From: Hanleya hanleyi
Taxonomy: Eukaryota > Mollusca > Polyplacophora > Lepidopleurida > Hanleyidae
DNA: 64,000 nt
Assembly (NCBI GenBank): GCA_036873755.1
Contig: JAVTVY010025028.1
Coordinates: 1 to 64,000 of the forward strand
Direction: 5' to 3'
Part shown: positions 1 through 7,413 of the stretch, piece by piece
Numbering within the stretch: position 1 is the first letter of the stretch
Layout of the letters: the number at the start of each line of letters is the position of its first letter
The notes under the pieces: model-generated
Database searches by the model: none
What the model was told of the DNA's origin: nothing
Seen by the model: only the letters and a program-made list of their open reading frames with translations
Made by a program: the position numbers and the translations under genes

Positions 1-642
1 AGTGAGGTATCAAAGTGAAGCATTCGTGAAGGGGCATCCAGTCATGAGTGGGTGCATGTAAAATTAGGGGTACAACGTCACTTCCGGTTTGGGTGAATGG
101 GGCGCGACCTGGGAACATGATAGGACATGTACCGACCTGTCTGTGGGGGTTTTCCCGCCAGAATTTCGCTGACGTCTACGCCTGCATCCGGGTATGCATG
201 AGGGTCTGTGTGAATGGGGTGTGACCTGGGAACATGATAGGAATGCATGTACTGCCCTGTCTGTGGGGTTTTTTCCCGGCCCGGCCCGCCCCGGCCGCAG
301 CGCGCGGGTTACTCCGGCCGCAGCGCGCGCGCGCGCGGGTTCTCCGGCCGCACGCGCGCGCGCGCGTCATCACCGGCAGTGCGCGGATGAATGTCGGGTC
401 AAAAGGTCAAAGGTCACATCTAGGTCAAAAGGTCCAAGGTCTCCCTTTCGGCAAGGTTCGGCAACAATGTTGCGGCATCGATATACAGAGCTGTAAATTA
501 ACCTGGGAAGGATGGGCAGTTCCATTTAGACCAATCAGCGGTTGAGAAAAAGAGCCAATGAGCGATCGATAAAAGAACCAATGGAAGGGTACTAGAATTT
601 CACTCACGTCTGCGCCTACATCCGGGTACTGGGATGCTTTCG
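1..642. repeat. Left terminal inverted repeat (inner part)
   Basis: This stretch reads as the reverse complement of 10628-11171, with the match running from the first base of the window to the 'ctgggatgctttcg' at about 629-642. It contains an internal direct duplication that the right arm lacks (the 'gacctgggaacatgatagg' block occurs near 107 and again near 224), a GC-rich CG-repeat tract (about 280-368), and AGGTCA and CCAAT motifs. The start of the window may not be the true terminus. Confidence 0.85.
404..416 (+). promoter_or_regulatory. DR1-type nuclear-receptor element in left TIR
   Basis: The bases AGGTCAAAGGTCA form a perfect direct repeat of AGGTCA with one-base spacing, the consensus for HNF4/RXR/COUP-TF-type receptors. 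Further AGGTCA-like half sites flank it at about 397-435. The same 13-mer is kept in the right TIR (10873-10885). Function is inferred only. Confidence 0.4.
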
Positions 643-690
643 CCTACGTCCGCGCCTACATCCGGGTACTTCTATGTAGGTGTATAAAAG
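531..690 (+). promoter_or_regulatory. CCAAT cluster plus TATA box, leftmost element promoter
   Basis: Three CCAAT boxes at 531, 555 and 578 precede a TATA box (tataaaag, 683-690) that lies just inside the TIR. The arrangement resembles an NF-Y-type promoter driving rightward transcription into the element. The CCAAT boxes lie within the inverted repeat, so the right arm carries them too, facing inward. Confidence 0.5.
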
Positions 691-788
691 TGGGAATGTT
701 TAGGGCAATGCTGCATTCATTGGCCTGCTTGACCTGACCAGCCTGAGCCTGCCTCACCAGCCTGAGCCTGCCTCCCCGGAGCTATACC

Positions 789-833
789 ATGAGACGTGGA
801 GAAGATTTTGCAGGGGATCCTCCGGCGCTGTAA
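789..833 (+). CDS. Very short ORF behind first TATA box
   Basis: A 14-codon ORF starts at the first ATG downstream of the 683-690 TATA box and ends at a TAA. It is too short to recognise. Its position suggests it could be the start of a gene whose body has been deleted; the missing DNA polymerase B is one possibility. That is a guess from position alone. From 834 to 930 I see nothing else. Confidence 0.15.
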   Translation: MRRGEDFAGDPPAL

Positions 834-933
834 TCTTGTTGTTGCTCTCTTTTTTGGACTAACCCATCAGAATAGTACGTATCACGGACTACACCCGTAG
901 AGCTACGTCTAGCCAGGCATGTGTGACATGGTC

Positions 934-940
934 TATAAAA
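934..940 (+). promoter_or_regulatory. TATA box upstream of the 987 ORF
   Basis: The sequence tataaaa lies 47 bases before the ATG at 987, a normal distance for a short 5' leader. Confidence 0.5.
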
Positions 941-986
941 CACGTCTCTCTGGATCCTACACCTCCATTCCTACGGTTTCAGAGCC

Positions 987-1313
987 ATGACGGACACCCG
1001 TCCCTATGCGACTCGCATTTTACAGCATGCGACCGTGGTTAATTTACTCACGGGTTACCGAGCAGTGGTTCGGTCCATGTTTTCAGATGGCGACGACAAC
1101 GAGGGGCGAAGCCAGATCTTGAACGAGTTCACAGAAGCGGTCCTCGACAGAGTGCACTCGATGGAGAGGTGTGCCATCACTCACTACTACTGGACTATGA
1201 CAGCCATCCTTGATGCTCGGGCTATGGACCACGAGCGCTCACGCCGAAATCAGCGACGGCTGGTTGGCCTAGTCATGGTCTGTGCCCTATTGACCCTGGC
1301 GCTGTGGCATTGA
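987..1313 (+). CDS. Small protein with C-terminal membrane anchor
   Basis: An intact 108-residue ORF starts at the first ATG after a TATA box. The N-terminal 85 residues are soluble and charged. After a basic stretch rich in Arg (about residues 82-90) the protein ends in one hydrophobic segment (about 91-107), as expected for a tail-anchored protein. I do not recognise the family. It is the first sizeable gene of the element and lies before the PC4-like pair, a position often taken by lineage-specific accessory genes in Polintons. Its intactness, unlike that of several neighbours, suggests it decays slowly or is short enough to have escaped hits. Confidence 0.5.
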   Translation: MTDTRPYATRILQHATVVNLLTGYRAVVRSMFSDGDDNEGRSQILNEFTEAVLDRVHSMERCAITHYYWTMTAILDARAMDHERSRRNQRRLVGLVMVCALLTLALWH

Positions 1314-1327
1314 CAGTGGGACCTGAC

Positions 1328-1335
1328 TATAAATA
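1328..1335 (+). promoter_or_regulatory. TATA box upstream of first PC4-like copy
   Basis: The sequence tataaata is followed by 'cgag', as in the second copy at 1799-1806. The promoter was therefore duplicated together with the gene. Confidence 0.5.
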
Positions 1336-1350
1336 CGAGGTTCAGACACA

Positions 1351-1765
1351 GTGTGCGTCATTCAACTTACACCCCGGGTGGGGTTACACGTATATGAAGA
1401 TAAAGTCACCCTCGTGGAAGACCGTGGAGATGTTTGCTGGTCGCGCGCTGAGACCGTATCGAATACGGTCACGCTACACCGTGACGGCTGGACCAAATTT
1501 AAACGGGTGTTGAGCGGCGAGCTCGACGGACACCTCTTCCACATAGACAATGCCATCTACGCGAGGCTTCACCCTAGACCCCGATCTGTGGACAGCCTTC
1601 GAGAAAGTGGTGCCTATCGTGGACCAGCTGTTTACACCGGACGAGCGGTCATGAGACGAGTTGGAGTGGGCTCGTGCCCTGAGAGAAGCGGTGGCAGAAC
1701 CCAATGAACAAATGTCTAGCAATGAACCAGACGACGATGCCATTGATTACCCGGCTAGACTTTGA
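1351..1765 (+). pseudogene. PC4-like protein, copy A (broken)
   Basis: Copy A aligns with the intact ORF at 1846-2346. Shared segments include the HVY-x-DKV strand and the GWTKFKRVLSGE helix. The copy has no ATG where copy B has one; the frame opens with GTG. It shifts frame near 1560, after which homology resumes in another frame up to a TGA at 1652-1654, and it ends at 1765. The pair is a tandem gene duplication with promoters attached. Function is assigned as for copy B. Alternatively it could be a gene of independent origin using a non-AUG start, but the frameshift and stop argue for decay. Confidence 0.55.
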
Positions 1766-1798
1766 CCACCCGATCCTTTGATCTCACAGGGTTCTCCC

Positions 1799-1806
1799 TA
1801 TAAATA
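1799..1806 (+). promoter_or_regulatory. TATA box upstream of second PC4-like copy
   Basis: The sequence tataaata lies 40 bases before the ATG at 1846. It matches the TATA box of copy A. Confidence 0.5.
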
Positions 1807-1845
1807 CGAGAGACAGTCAAATCTGGTACCATTCACGTACTGACC

Positions 1846-2346
1846 ATGACGGAGCATATAATACTGGCGTATCTCAGCTTAACCCCCGAGGTTCTCCTGC
1901 ACGTTTATGCAGATAAGGTCGATATCATGGAGGACGTGGAAGACATCTGTGATGCGGACCCTACACAACCGTGCCCGGCCGACATTCGTCTGTCCCGGGA
2001 GGGCTGGACCAAATTCAAACGGGTGTTGTCTGGTGAAATGGACGGCGACCTCATCCACTTGTGTCACAATGTGTACATCCGACGCGGCCCTTTCTTTGCT
2101 CAATTGGCTCGGCTAAATGGGGGTACAGTGCATTTTACCCTTCACCATGATCTATGGTCTGCATTGGAAGATGCTGTGGTAGATGTGGATCAAGTGCTTA
2201 TCAAGCGGTCATCAGACGAGTTGGACTGGTCATTTACCATGGACACTGTGGAAGCCAACGAAGAAAATCAGAAAGAAACTCCGGCCCAAGATATACCGTT
2301 ATACATAAACGATGGAGCCAGGGTCCATCATCATTTGTCACCATGA
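1846..2346 (+). CDS. PC4/p15-like (putative ssDNA-binding) protein, copy B
   Basis: A 166-residue ORF. Residues about 16-65 have the layout of the PC4/p15 transcription-coactivator fold: a strand with HVY-x-DKV, an acidic loop, then a strand and a helix carrying W-x-K-F/L (GWTKFKRV). A second, weaker copy of the pattern (strands, then LWSALEDAV) follows at about 75-115. The C-terminus is acidic. PC4 folds bind single-stranded DNA, so a role in element transcription or replication is plausible but inferred. The stop codon overlaps the integrase start (ATGA, 2343-2346). The last 14 codons lie inside the tandemly duplicated segment. Fold assignment is by eye and tentative. Confidence 0.5.
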   Translation: MTEHIILAYLSLTPEVLLHVYADKVDIMEDVEDICDADPTQPCPADIRLSREGWTKFKRVLSGEMDGDLIHLCHNVYIRRGPFFAQLARLNGGTVHFTLHHDLWSALEDAVVDVDQVLIKRSSDELDWSFTMDTVEANEENQKETPAQDIPLYINDGARVHHHLSP

Positions 2347-2974
2347 AGAGCTGGGAGAAGGTGTTGGATAACTTATACTACAGTCCCGACAGTCCGGCGG
2401 CCTATAGTGCATTGTCGGCTCTCTATCGAGCGGCCAAACCCCAGGCGATACAACGTGCCCAAGTCCGAGATTGGTTAAGAAAACAAGACACCTATACCTT
2501 ACATCGATCTGTCCGTCGCCATTTTCTACGGAACCGGGTCATCGTGGGAGGAATAGATGCCCAGTGGCAAGCGAATTTGGTCGATATGAGCGCCTTTGCC
2601 ATACACAACGATGGGAATCGGTATATCTTGACGTGCATCGATATCCTATCGAAGTATGCGTGGGTGGTACCGATCCGGACGAAAACGGGGGTGAATCTCA
2701 TAGCGGCGTTCAAAGACATCTTCAAGACCGGGCGCAAACCTTTGTACAGCAGCGAGTCTATGAACTGGAAGATCTTCAAGGGGAACCGTTGCTAGGGACG
2801 TTTTACGAGACGGAATTACAGCCTGTCGTAAAAACACAGCAAGACTACTACACGGTGGAGCAGATTTTGAAAACGGAACGTCGACGTGGCAAACTGTTTC
2901 ATTTCGTCAAATGGCAAGGCTGGCCCAGTTCCTTCAATTCCTGGGTCGCTGCCAACCAGGTGAAACGACTATAA
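2343..2974 (+). pseudogene. Retroviral-type integrase with chromodomain, copy 1 (core deleted)
   Basis: The first frame (2343-2795) has the Polinton integrase N-terminus and the start of the rve core, including the first catalytic Asp (LVDMSAF), the IDxLSKYAW strand and a PIRTKTG loop. The core then stops. At about 2746 the homology moves to another frame with the end of the core, followed by a chromodomain (about 2838-2965; Y-TVEQIL, FVKWQGWP, NSWV). The segment that should hold the second Asp and the Glu of the DDE triad is missing, so no strand transfer is possible. The same deletion is in copy 2. The ATG is chosen because it overlaps the upstream stop. Confidence 0.85.
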
Positions 2975-2976
2975 AG
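2970..2976 (+). promoter_or_regulatory. TATA box overlapping the integrase stop codon
   Basis: The bases tataaag contain the TAA that ends the chromodomain frame. The box lies 49 bases before the ATG of the membrane-protein gene at 3025. Copy 2 has the same arrangement at 5775-5781. Confidence 0.5.
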
Positions 2977-3024
2977 CCAGACACCACTGCCGTCATCCTT
3001 CATTCCACGTCCGACCACAGTGCT

Positions 3025-3612
3025 ATGGACAAACAGCAGCTGCCTCTGAACACAGCGTCTCCCAAAACGCGCAAAGCGCAAGTGGGCTTTGTGGTGATAC
3101 TGCTAACCCTGCTGAGTGTGTTGTACGGAGGTGTGTTTTACGACGTAGCCTATGTCAGCACGTTACTTAACCAACTGAGAACACCAGCCATCAGTGAAAC
3201 CGGTCTACAGATAGCACCAGTCAACCCCGTATCGAGCCCAGTCACCACCACACCCCGTGTACAAGCCCCATCGAGCTCCACACCAAGCTCCACACCTACA
3301 CCAAGTACACCCACTACGTCTGAAAACCCACCGGATTTCATCCCTCACACTGAACAGACAACGACGACCGACGTTGTACCCACCACCATCATCACTCGCA
3401 GTGAACAGACAACGACGACCGACGTTGTACCCACCACCACCACTCCAGTTCACTCGTACCAAATTTACAAGAGCGGGTTACCACGACAGCGCATACAGCT
3501 CGAACCATGGACCCTCGGTGGCAGCATCCCTTCACTTGCGTCATCGCAGGACCGACGGGCTCCGGCAAAACGCACTTCGTCAGGAAGCTCCTTCAACACG
3601 CCGACAGCATGA
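3025..3612 (+). CDS. Type II membrane protein with Thr/Pro/Ser-rich ectodomain, copy 1
   Basis: A 195-residue ORF. A short basic N-terminus (residues 1-18) precedes one hydrophobic segment (about 20-38). A long Thr/Ser/Pro-rich region follows, containing two copies of an EQTTTTDVVPTT unit about 17 residues apart. This layout predicts an N-in, C-out protein with a mucin-like, probably O-glycosylated stalk. Such a protein could sit in a virion or cell membrane, but I know of no assigned Polinton function. The last 106 bases overlap the ATPase gene in another frame, so the C-terminus after about residue 160 is constrained by the ATPase. The start is the first ATG after a TATA box. Confidence 0.55.
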   Translation: MDKQQLPLNTASPKTRKAQVGFVVILLTLLSVLYGGVFYDVAYVSTLLNQLRTPAISETGLQIAPVNPVSSPVTTTPRVQAPSSSTPSSTPTPSTPTTSENPPDFIPHTEQTTTTDVVPTTIITRSEQTTTTDVVPTTTTPVHSYQIYKSGLPRQRIQLEPWTLGGSIPSLASSQDRRAPAKRTSSGSSFNTPTA

Positions 3613-4115
3613 TCACCCCACCCATTGCCCGAGTCGTGTGGTGTTACGGAGAATGGCAGGCAGCGTATGCAGCAATGCCCCACATCACGTTCGTGGAAGG
3701 CCTACCCAACCTGGCCGATTTGGAACCCGACACCTTGGTGGTTCTGGATGATCTCATGGCGGAGACGGATGCGCGGATCACCCAACTCTTTACCAAAGGC
3801 AGCCATCATCGACGGCTCAGCATCATCTACATTGTGCAGAATCTGTTCAGTAAAAACAAAGAACATCGGAACATCAGCTTAAATGCCCACTACCTGGTGG
3901 TCTTCAAAAACCCGAGAGATACCACTCAACTGCTGCACCTGGCGAGACAGATGTATCCCGGCCGCACACCGTTTGCGTTGGAAGCCTTTAAAGATGCCAC
4001 AACCCCTCAGCACGGGTATATGCTCTTCGACCTCAAGCAAGCCACCCCCGACCACCTTCGACTACGGACCGGCATCTTTCCCGGAGAGACCCACCACGTG
4101 TACATGCAAAAATAA
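3507..4115 (+). CDS. FtsK/HerA (A32-like) genome-packaging ATPase, copy 1
   Basis: A 202-residue intact ORF. Walker A GPTGSGKT is at residues 15-22, Walker B LVVLDDLM at 77-84, and a sensor-like IVQN at about 109-112. The C-terminal block with YPGRTP and HGYMLFDL matches the conserved end of Polinton/adintovirus packaging ATPases. Enzymes of this family pump viral DNA into the capsid. The small size is normal for Polintons. It starts inside the membrane-protein frame and is followed by a GT-rich 3' region and an AATAAA. This is the only full-length ATPase copy; copy 2 carries a stop. Confidence 0.92.
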   Translation: MDPRWQHPFTCVIAGPTGSGKTHFVRKLLQHADSMITPPIARVVWCYGEWQAAYAAMPHITFVEGLPNLADLEPDTLVVLDDLMAETDARITQLFTKGSHHRRLSIIYIVQNLFSKNKEHRNISLNAHYLVVFKNPRDTTQLLHLARQMYPGRTPFALEAFKDATTPQHGYMLFDLKQATPDHLRLRTGIFPGETHHVYMQK

Positions 4116-4175
4116 TGTAAACACATCCACAGTGGCGCCCCCAGCTGGGGTGTGTGTGTGTTTGATGATGGGGGT

Positions 4176-4181
4176 AATAAA
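4176..4181 (+). terminator. Polyadenylation signal after ATPase copy 1
   Basis: AATAAA lies about 60 bases after the ATPase stop, behind a short GT-repeat. The equivalent in copy 2 is at 6980-6985. Confidence 0.45.
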
Positions 4182-4271
4182 AATAATTAATACCACAGCA
4201 TGGCTGACTTTGTCTCTGTTCTCTGAAGTAGATAAAAAGAGCAGAGTTGTGGGTTCTAGCGTTAGTTGTAC

Positions 4272-4616
4272 ATGATGTCTGCGCGAGTACGAAAGCACGA
4301 TTCGACGCTCCGTGTATTGAAGATGGCCCCACCCGAGTTGGTCCGAACCATTGTACGCGGTGCGGACCCTGACCTTGTACGCTGTCTGTGCGAGATCGGG
4401 TACAACCTGTTAAAGGGCAACCTACCACTGACTCCGGTTCAGAAGACCAAGTTGGCCAAGCATAAGACAGGTCTCCGAACCCTAGTCCAGAAGCGGATCC
4501 CTCAAACACAAAAGAAAAAGGTGTTACAGAAAGGCGGCTTTCTCGGGGCCATCTTAGCACCGTTGGCCGCTTCCGTGTTGGGTCCAGTATTGGGTGGACT
4601 CTTCGGCCGGCAATGA
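4272..4616 (+). CDS. pX-like basic virion protein, copy 1
   Basis: A 114-residue ORF starting at the first of two adjacent ATGs. The N-terminal half has the conserved Polinton pattern with N-L-L-K-G-N, then K-x3-L-x-K-H-K and LRTLVQKR. A basic stretch follows, then a GGFLGAIL...hydrophobic Gly/Ala/Leu tail. This family recurs in adintoviruses, where it has been compared with adenovirus pX/core proteins, so it probably acts in virion core or membrane interaction. Its stop codon overlaps the next start (ATGA, 4613-4616). It is intact in both copies, with a handful of substitutions. Confidence 0.7.
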   Translation: MMSARVRKHDSTLRVLKMAPPELVRTIVRGADPDLVRCLCEIGYNLLKGNLPLTPVQKTKLAKHKTGLRTLVQKRIPQTQKKKVLQKGGFLGAILAPLAASVLGPVLGGLFGRQ

Positions 4617-5113
4617 ACCACACGAAAAAAATGGTCCTCGTCGAACCACGGTTCCATCAAAACCTCCAATCGCCCTACCCTGTCCCACCTACGGTGAAGA
4701 CCATAAATACCCTCGATGGAGAGATGCAACAGATCTTACAGAGACCGGGGTTAAGCGACAGTGAGAAAGTACAACGGTACAATGAGACGCTTCAACGGTA
4801 CATGACGTTCATGGACCAATACAAAACCCTCTCCACCCCAGCACCACCACCACCACCACGTGACACACTGCCTACCTCAGCACCGCTCCAACAGCTGCCA
4901 TTACCAGGGGTACCACCCACAGCCCCACAGTGGGTCGAAGACGAAGTGCTGAAGAGTGTACCTGCATCGTTCAAGAAACAAGCTGGCCTGGTATTACAAC
5001 GGATGAAACACAATCCTAACATGACTTGGAATGATAAAGGCGAACTCCTGGTACAGAATCAGGTCGTCCCCGGGACCCACATGACGGATTTAGTGAATGA
5101 CCTGATGCGATAA
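4613..5113 (+). pseudogene. Conserved Polinton virion-associated protein, copy 1 (3'-truncated)
   Basis: The ORF begins with KKMVLVEPR, has a region with DGEMQQIL and YNETLQRYM, a proline run (five CCA codons) and the conserved block ending in GTHMTDLVNDLMR. It stops after 166 residues because the duplication junction at 5109/5110 creates a TAA straight after the Arg codon. The complete version is in copy 2 (239 residues). The family is regular in Polintons and adintoviruses, next to the pX-like gene, and is thought to be structural. Its precise role is unknown to me. A truncated protein could still be made. Confidence 0.75.
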
Positions 5114-5147
5114 ACGATAGAGCCAGGGTCCATCATCATTTGTCCCC

Positions 5148-5779
5148 ATGAAGCGCTGGGAGAAGGTTTTGGATAACTTATACTACAGTCCCGACAGTCC
5201 GGCGGCCTATAGTGCATTGTCGGCTCTCTATCGAGCGGCCAAACCCCAGGGGATACAACGTGCCCAACTCCGAGATTGGTTAAGAAAACAAGACACCTCT
5301 ACCTTACATCGATCTGTCCGTCGCCATTTTCTACGGAACCGGTTCATCGTGGGAGGAATAGATGCCCAGTTGCAAGCGGATTTGGTCGATATGAGCGCCT
5401 TTGCCAAACACAACGATGGGAATCGGTATATCTTGACGTGCATCGATATCCTATCGAAGTATGCGTGGGTGGTACCCATCCGGACGAAAACGGGGGCGAA
5501 TCTCATAGCGGCGTTCAAAGACATCTTCAAGACCGGGCGCAAAACTTTGTACAGCAGCGAGTCTATGAACTGGAAGATCTTCAAGGGGAACCGTTGCTAG
5601 GGACGTTTTACGAGACGGAATTACAGCCTGTTGTAAAAACACAGCAAGACTACTACACGGTGGAGCAGATTTGGAAAACGGAACGTCGACGTGGCAAACT
5701 GTTTCATTTCGTCAAATGGCAAGGCTGGCCCAGTTCCTTCAATTCCTGGGTCGCTGCCAACCAGGTGAAACGACTATAA
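5148..5779 (+). pseudogene. Retroviral-type integrase with chromodomain, copy 2 (core deleted)
   Basis: This copy is nearly identical to copy 1. The first frame covers 5148-5600, and the chromodomain frame continues to the TAA at 5777-5779. It has the same internal deletion of the catalytic core and the same frame change. The first Asp is present (LVDMSAF), and the second Asp and Glu region is absent. The shared defect shows that the gene was already dead when the duplication arose. It has no PC4-like gene ahead of it; the preceding sequence is the truncated virion-associated gene. Confidence 0.85.
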
Positions 5780-5781
5780 AG
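5775..5781 (+). promoter_or_regulatory. TATA box, copy 2 membrane-protein gene
   Basis: The sequence tataaag overlaps the chromodomain stop codon, as at 2970-2976. It lies 49 bases before the ATG at 5830. Confidence 0.45.
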
Positions 5782-5829
5782 CCAGACACCACTACTGTCA
5801 TCCTTCATTCCACGTCCGACCACAGTGCT

Positions 5830-6417
5830 ATGGACAAACAGCAGCTGCCTCTGAACACAGCGTCTTCCAAAACGCGCAAAGCGCAAGTTGGCTTTGTGGT
5901 GATACTGCTAACCCTGCTGAGTGTGTTGTACGGAGGTGTGTTTTACGACGCAGCCTATGTCAGCACGTTACTTAACCAACTGAGAACACCAGCCATCAGT
6001 GAAACCAGTCTACAGATAGCACCAGTCAACCCCGTATCGAGCCCAGTCACCACCACACCCCGTGTACAAGCCCCATCGAGCTCCACACCAAGCTCCACAC
6101 CTACACCAAGTACACCCACTACATCTGAAAACCCACCGGATTTCATCTCTCACACTGAACAGACAACGACGACCGACGTTGTACCCACCACCATCATCAC
6201 TCGCAGTGAACAGACAACGACGACCGACGTTGTACCCACCACCACCACTCCAGTTCCCTCGTACCAAATTTACAAGAGCGGGTTACCACGACAGCGCATA
6301 CAGCTCGAACCATGGACCCTCGGTGGCAGCATCCCTTCACTTGCGTCATCGCAGGACCGACGGGCTCCGGCAAAACGCATCTCGTCAGGAAGCTCCTTCA
6401 ACACGCCGACAGCATGA
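5830..6417 (+). CDS. Type II membrane protein with Thr/Pro/Ser-rich ectodomain, copy 2
   Basis: A 195-residue ORF matching copy 1 (3025-3612) with only a few substitutions. It has the same hydrophobic segment near residues 20-38 and the same doubled EQTTTTDVVPTT unit. The frame remains open even though the overlapping ATPase copy has been killed downstream, so both duplicates could still make this protein. Function is unknown; see copy 1. Confidence 0.5.
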   Translation: MDKQQLPLNTASSKTRKAQVGFVVILLTLLSVLYGGVFYDAAYVSTLLNQLRTPAISETSLQIAPVNPVSSPVTTTPRVQAPSSSTPSSTPTPSTPTTSENPPDFISHTEQTTTTDVVPTTIITRSEQTTTTDVVPTTTTPVPSYQIYKSGLPRQRIQLEPWTLGGSIPSLASSQDRRAPAKRISSGSSFNTPTA

Positions 6418-6920
6418 TCACCCCACCCATTGCCCGAGTCGTGTGGTGTTACGGAGAATGGCAGGAAGCGTATGCAGCAATGCCCCACATCACGTTCGTG
6501 GAAGGCCTACCCAACCTGGCCGATTTGGAACCCGACACCTTGGTGGTTCTGGATGATCTCATGGCGGAGACGGATGCGCGGGTCACCCAACTCTTTACCA
6601 AAGGCAGCCACCATCGACGGCTCAGCATCATCTACATTGTGCAGAATCTGTTCAGTAAAAACAAAGAACATCGGAACATCAGCTGAAATGCCCACTACCT
6701 GGTGGTCTTCAAAAACCCGAGAGATACCACTCAACTGCTGCACCTGGCGAGACAGATGTATCCCGGCCGCACACCGTTTGCGTTGGAAGCCTTTAAAGAT
6801 GCCACAACCCCTCAGCACGGGTATATGCTCTTCGTCCTCAAGCAAGCCACCCCCGACCACCTTCGACTACGGACCGGCATCTTTCCCGGAGAGACCCACC
6901 ACGTGTACATGCAAAAATAA
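6312..6920 (+). pseudogene. Packaging ATPase, copy 2 (nonsense codon)
   Basis: This copy matches the 3507-4115 ATPase through Walker A and Walker B. It then has a TGA at 6684-6686 in place of a Leu codon, cutting the protein at 124 residues, before the conserved C-terminal block. The remainder to 6920 is still open in the same frame. The break is a single-base difference from copy 1 and arose after the duplication. Confidence 0.88.
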
Positions 6921-6979
6921 TGTAAACACATCCACAGTGGCGCCCCCAGCTGGGGTGTGTGTGTGTTTGATGATGGGAT

Positions 6980-6985
6980 AATAAA
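6980..6985 (+). terminator. Polyadenylation signal after ATPase copy 2
   Basis: AATAAA lies about 60 bases after the ATPase stop, behind the same GT-repeat as in copy 1. Confidence 0.4.
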
Positions 6986-7068
6986 AAGAGTTAATACCAC
7001 AGCATGGTTGACTTTGTCTCTGTTCTCTGAAGTAGATAAAGAGTTGTGGGTTCTAGCGTTAGTTGTAC

Positions 7069-7413
7069 ATGATGTCTGCGCGAGTACGGCAGTACGCTCC
7101 GACGCTCCGTGTATTGAAGACGGCCCCACCCGAGTTGGTCCGAACCATTGTACGCGGTGCGGACCCTGACCTTGTACGCTGTCTGTGCGAGATCGGGTAC
7201 AACCTGTTAAAAGGCAACGTACCACTGACTCCGGCTCAGAAGACCAAGTTGGCCAAGCATAAGACAGGTCTCCGAACCCTAGTCCAGAAGCGGGTCCCTC
7301 AAACACAAAAGAAAAAGGTGTTACAGAAAGGCGGCTTTCTCGGGGCCATCTTAGCACCGTTGGCCGCTTCCGTGTTGGGTCCAGTATTGGGTGGACTCTT
7401 CGGCCGACAATGA
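7069..7413 (+). CDS. pX-like basic virion protein, copy 2
   Basis: A 114-residue intact ORF, a close match to 4272-4616. It has the same basic middle (KHKTGLRTLVQKR), the same GGFLGAIL tail and the same ATGA overlap with the following gene (7410-7413). Substitutions cluster in the N-terminal ten to twenty residues. Confidence 0.7.
   Translation: MMSARVRQYAPTLRVLKTAPPELVRTIVRGADPDLVRCLCEIGYNLLKGNVPLTPAQKTKLAKHKTGLRTLVQKRVPQTQKKKVLQKGGFLGAILAPLAASVLGPVLGGLFGRQ

Larger units (their letters stand above)
2305..5109 (+). repeat. Tandem duplication, copy 1 (2805 bp)
   Basis: The unit starts at 'ataaacgat' within the 3' end of the PC4-like gene and ends at 'ctgatgcg' inside the virion-associated protein gene. 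It matches 5110-7918 almost base for base, so the duplication is recent compared with the decay of the capsid genes. Copy 1 keeps the intact ATPase but has a truncated last gene. Confidence 0.95.

Noticed and set aside
176..607. ORFs rich in Arg/Ala/Gly in the left TIR (and mirrored ones at 10769-11083)
   Set aside because: They are by-products of the CG-repeat tract and appear on both strands and in both TIR arms.
2154..2795. A longer ORF reading through the PC4-like gene into the integrase
   Set aside because: Its upstream part is a shadow frame of the PC4-like gene. The integrase ATG at 2343 is supported by the tandem copy at 5148.
4033..4623. A 196-codon minus-strand ORF opposite the ATPase and pX-like genes (mirrored at 6812-7420)
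   Set aside because: It is an antisense shadow of conserved plus-strand Polinton genes with no homology of its own.
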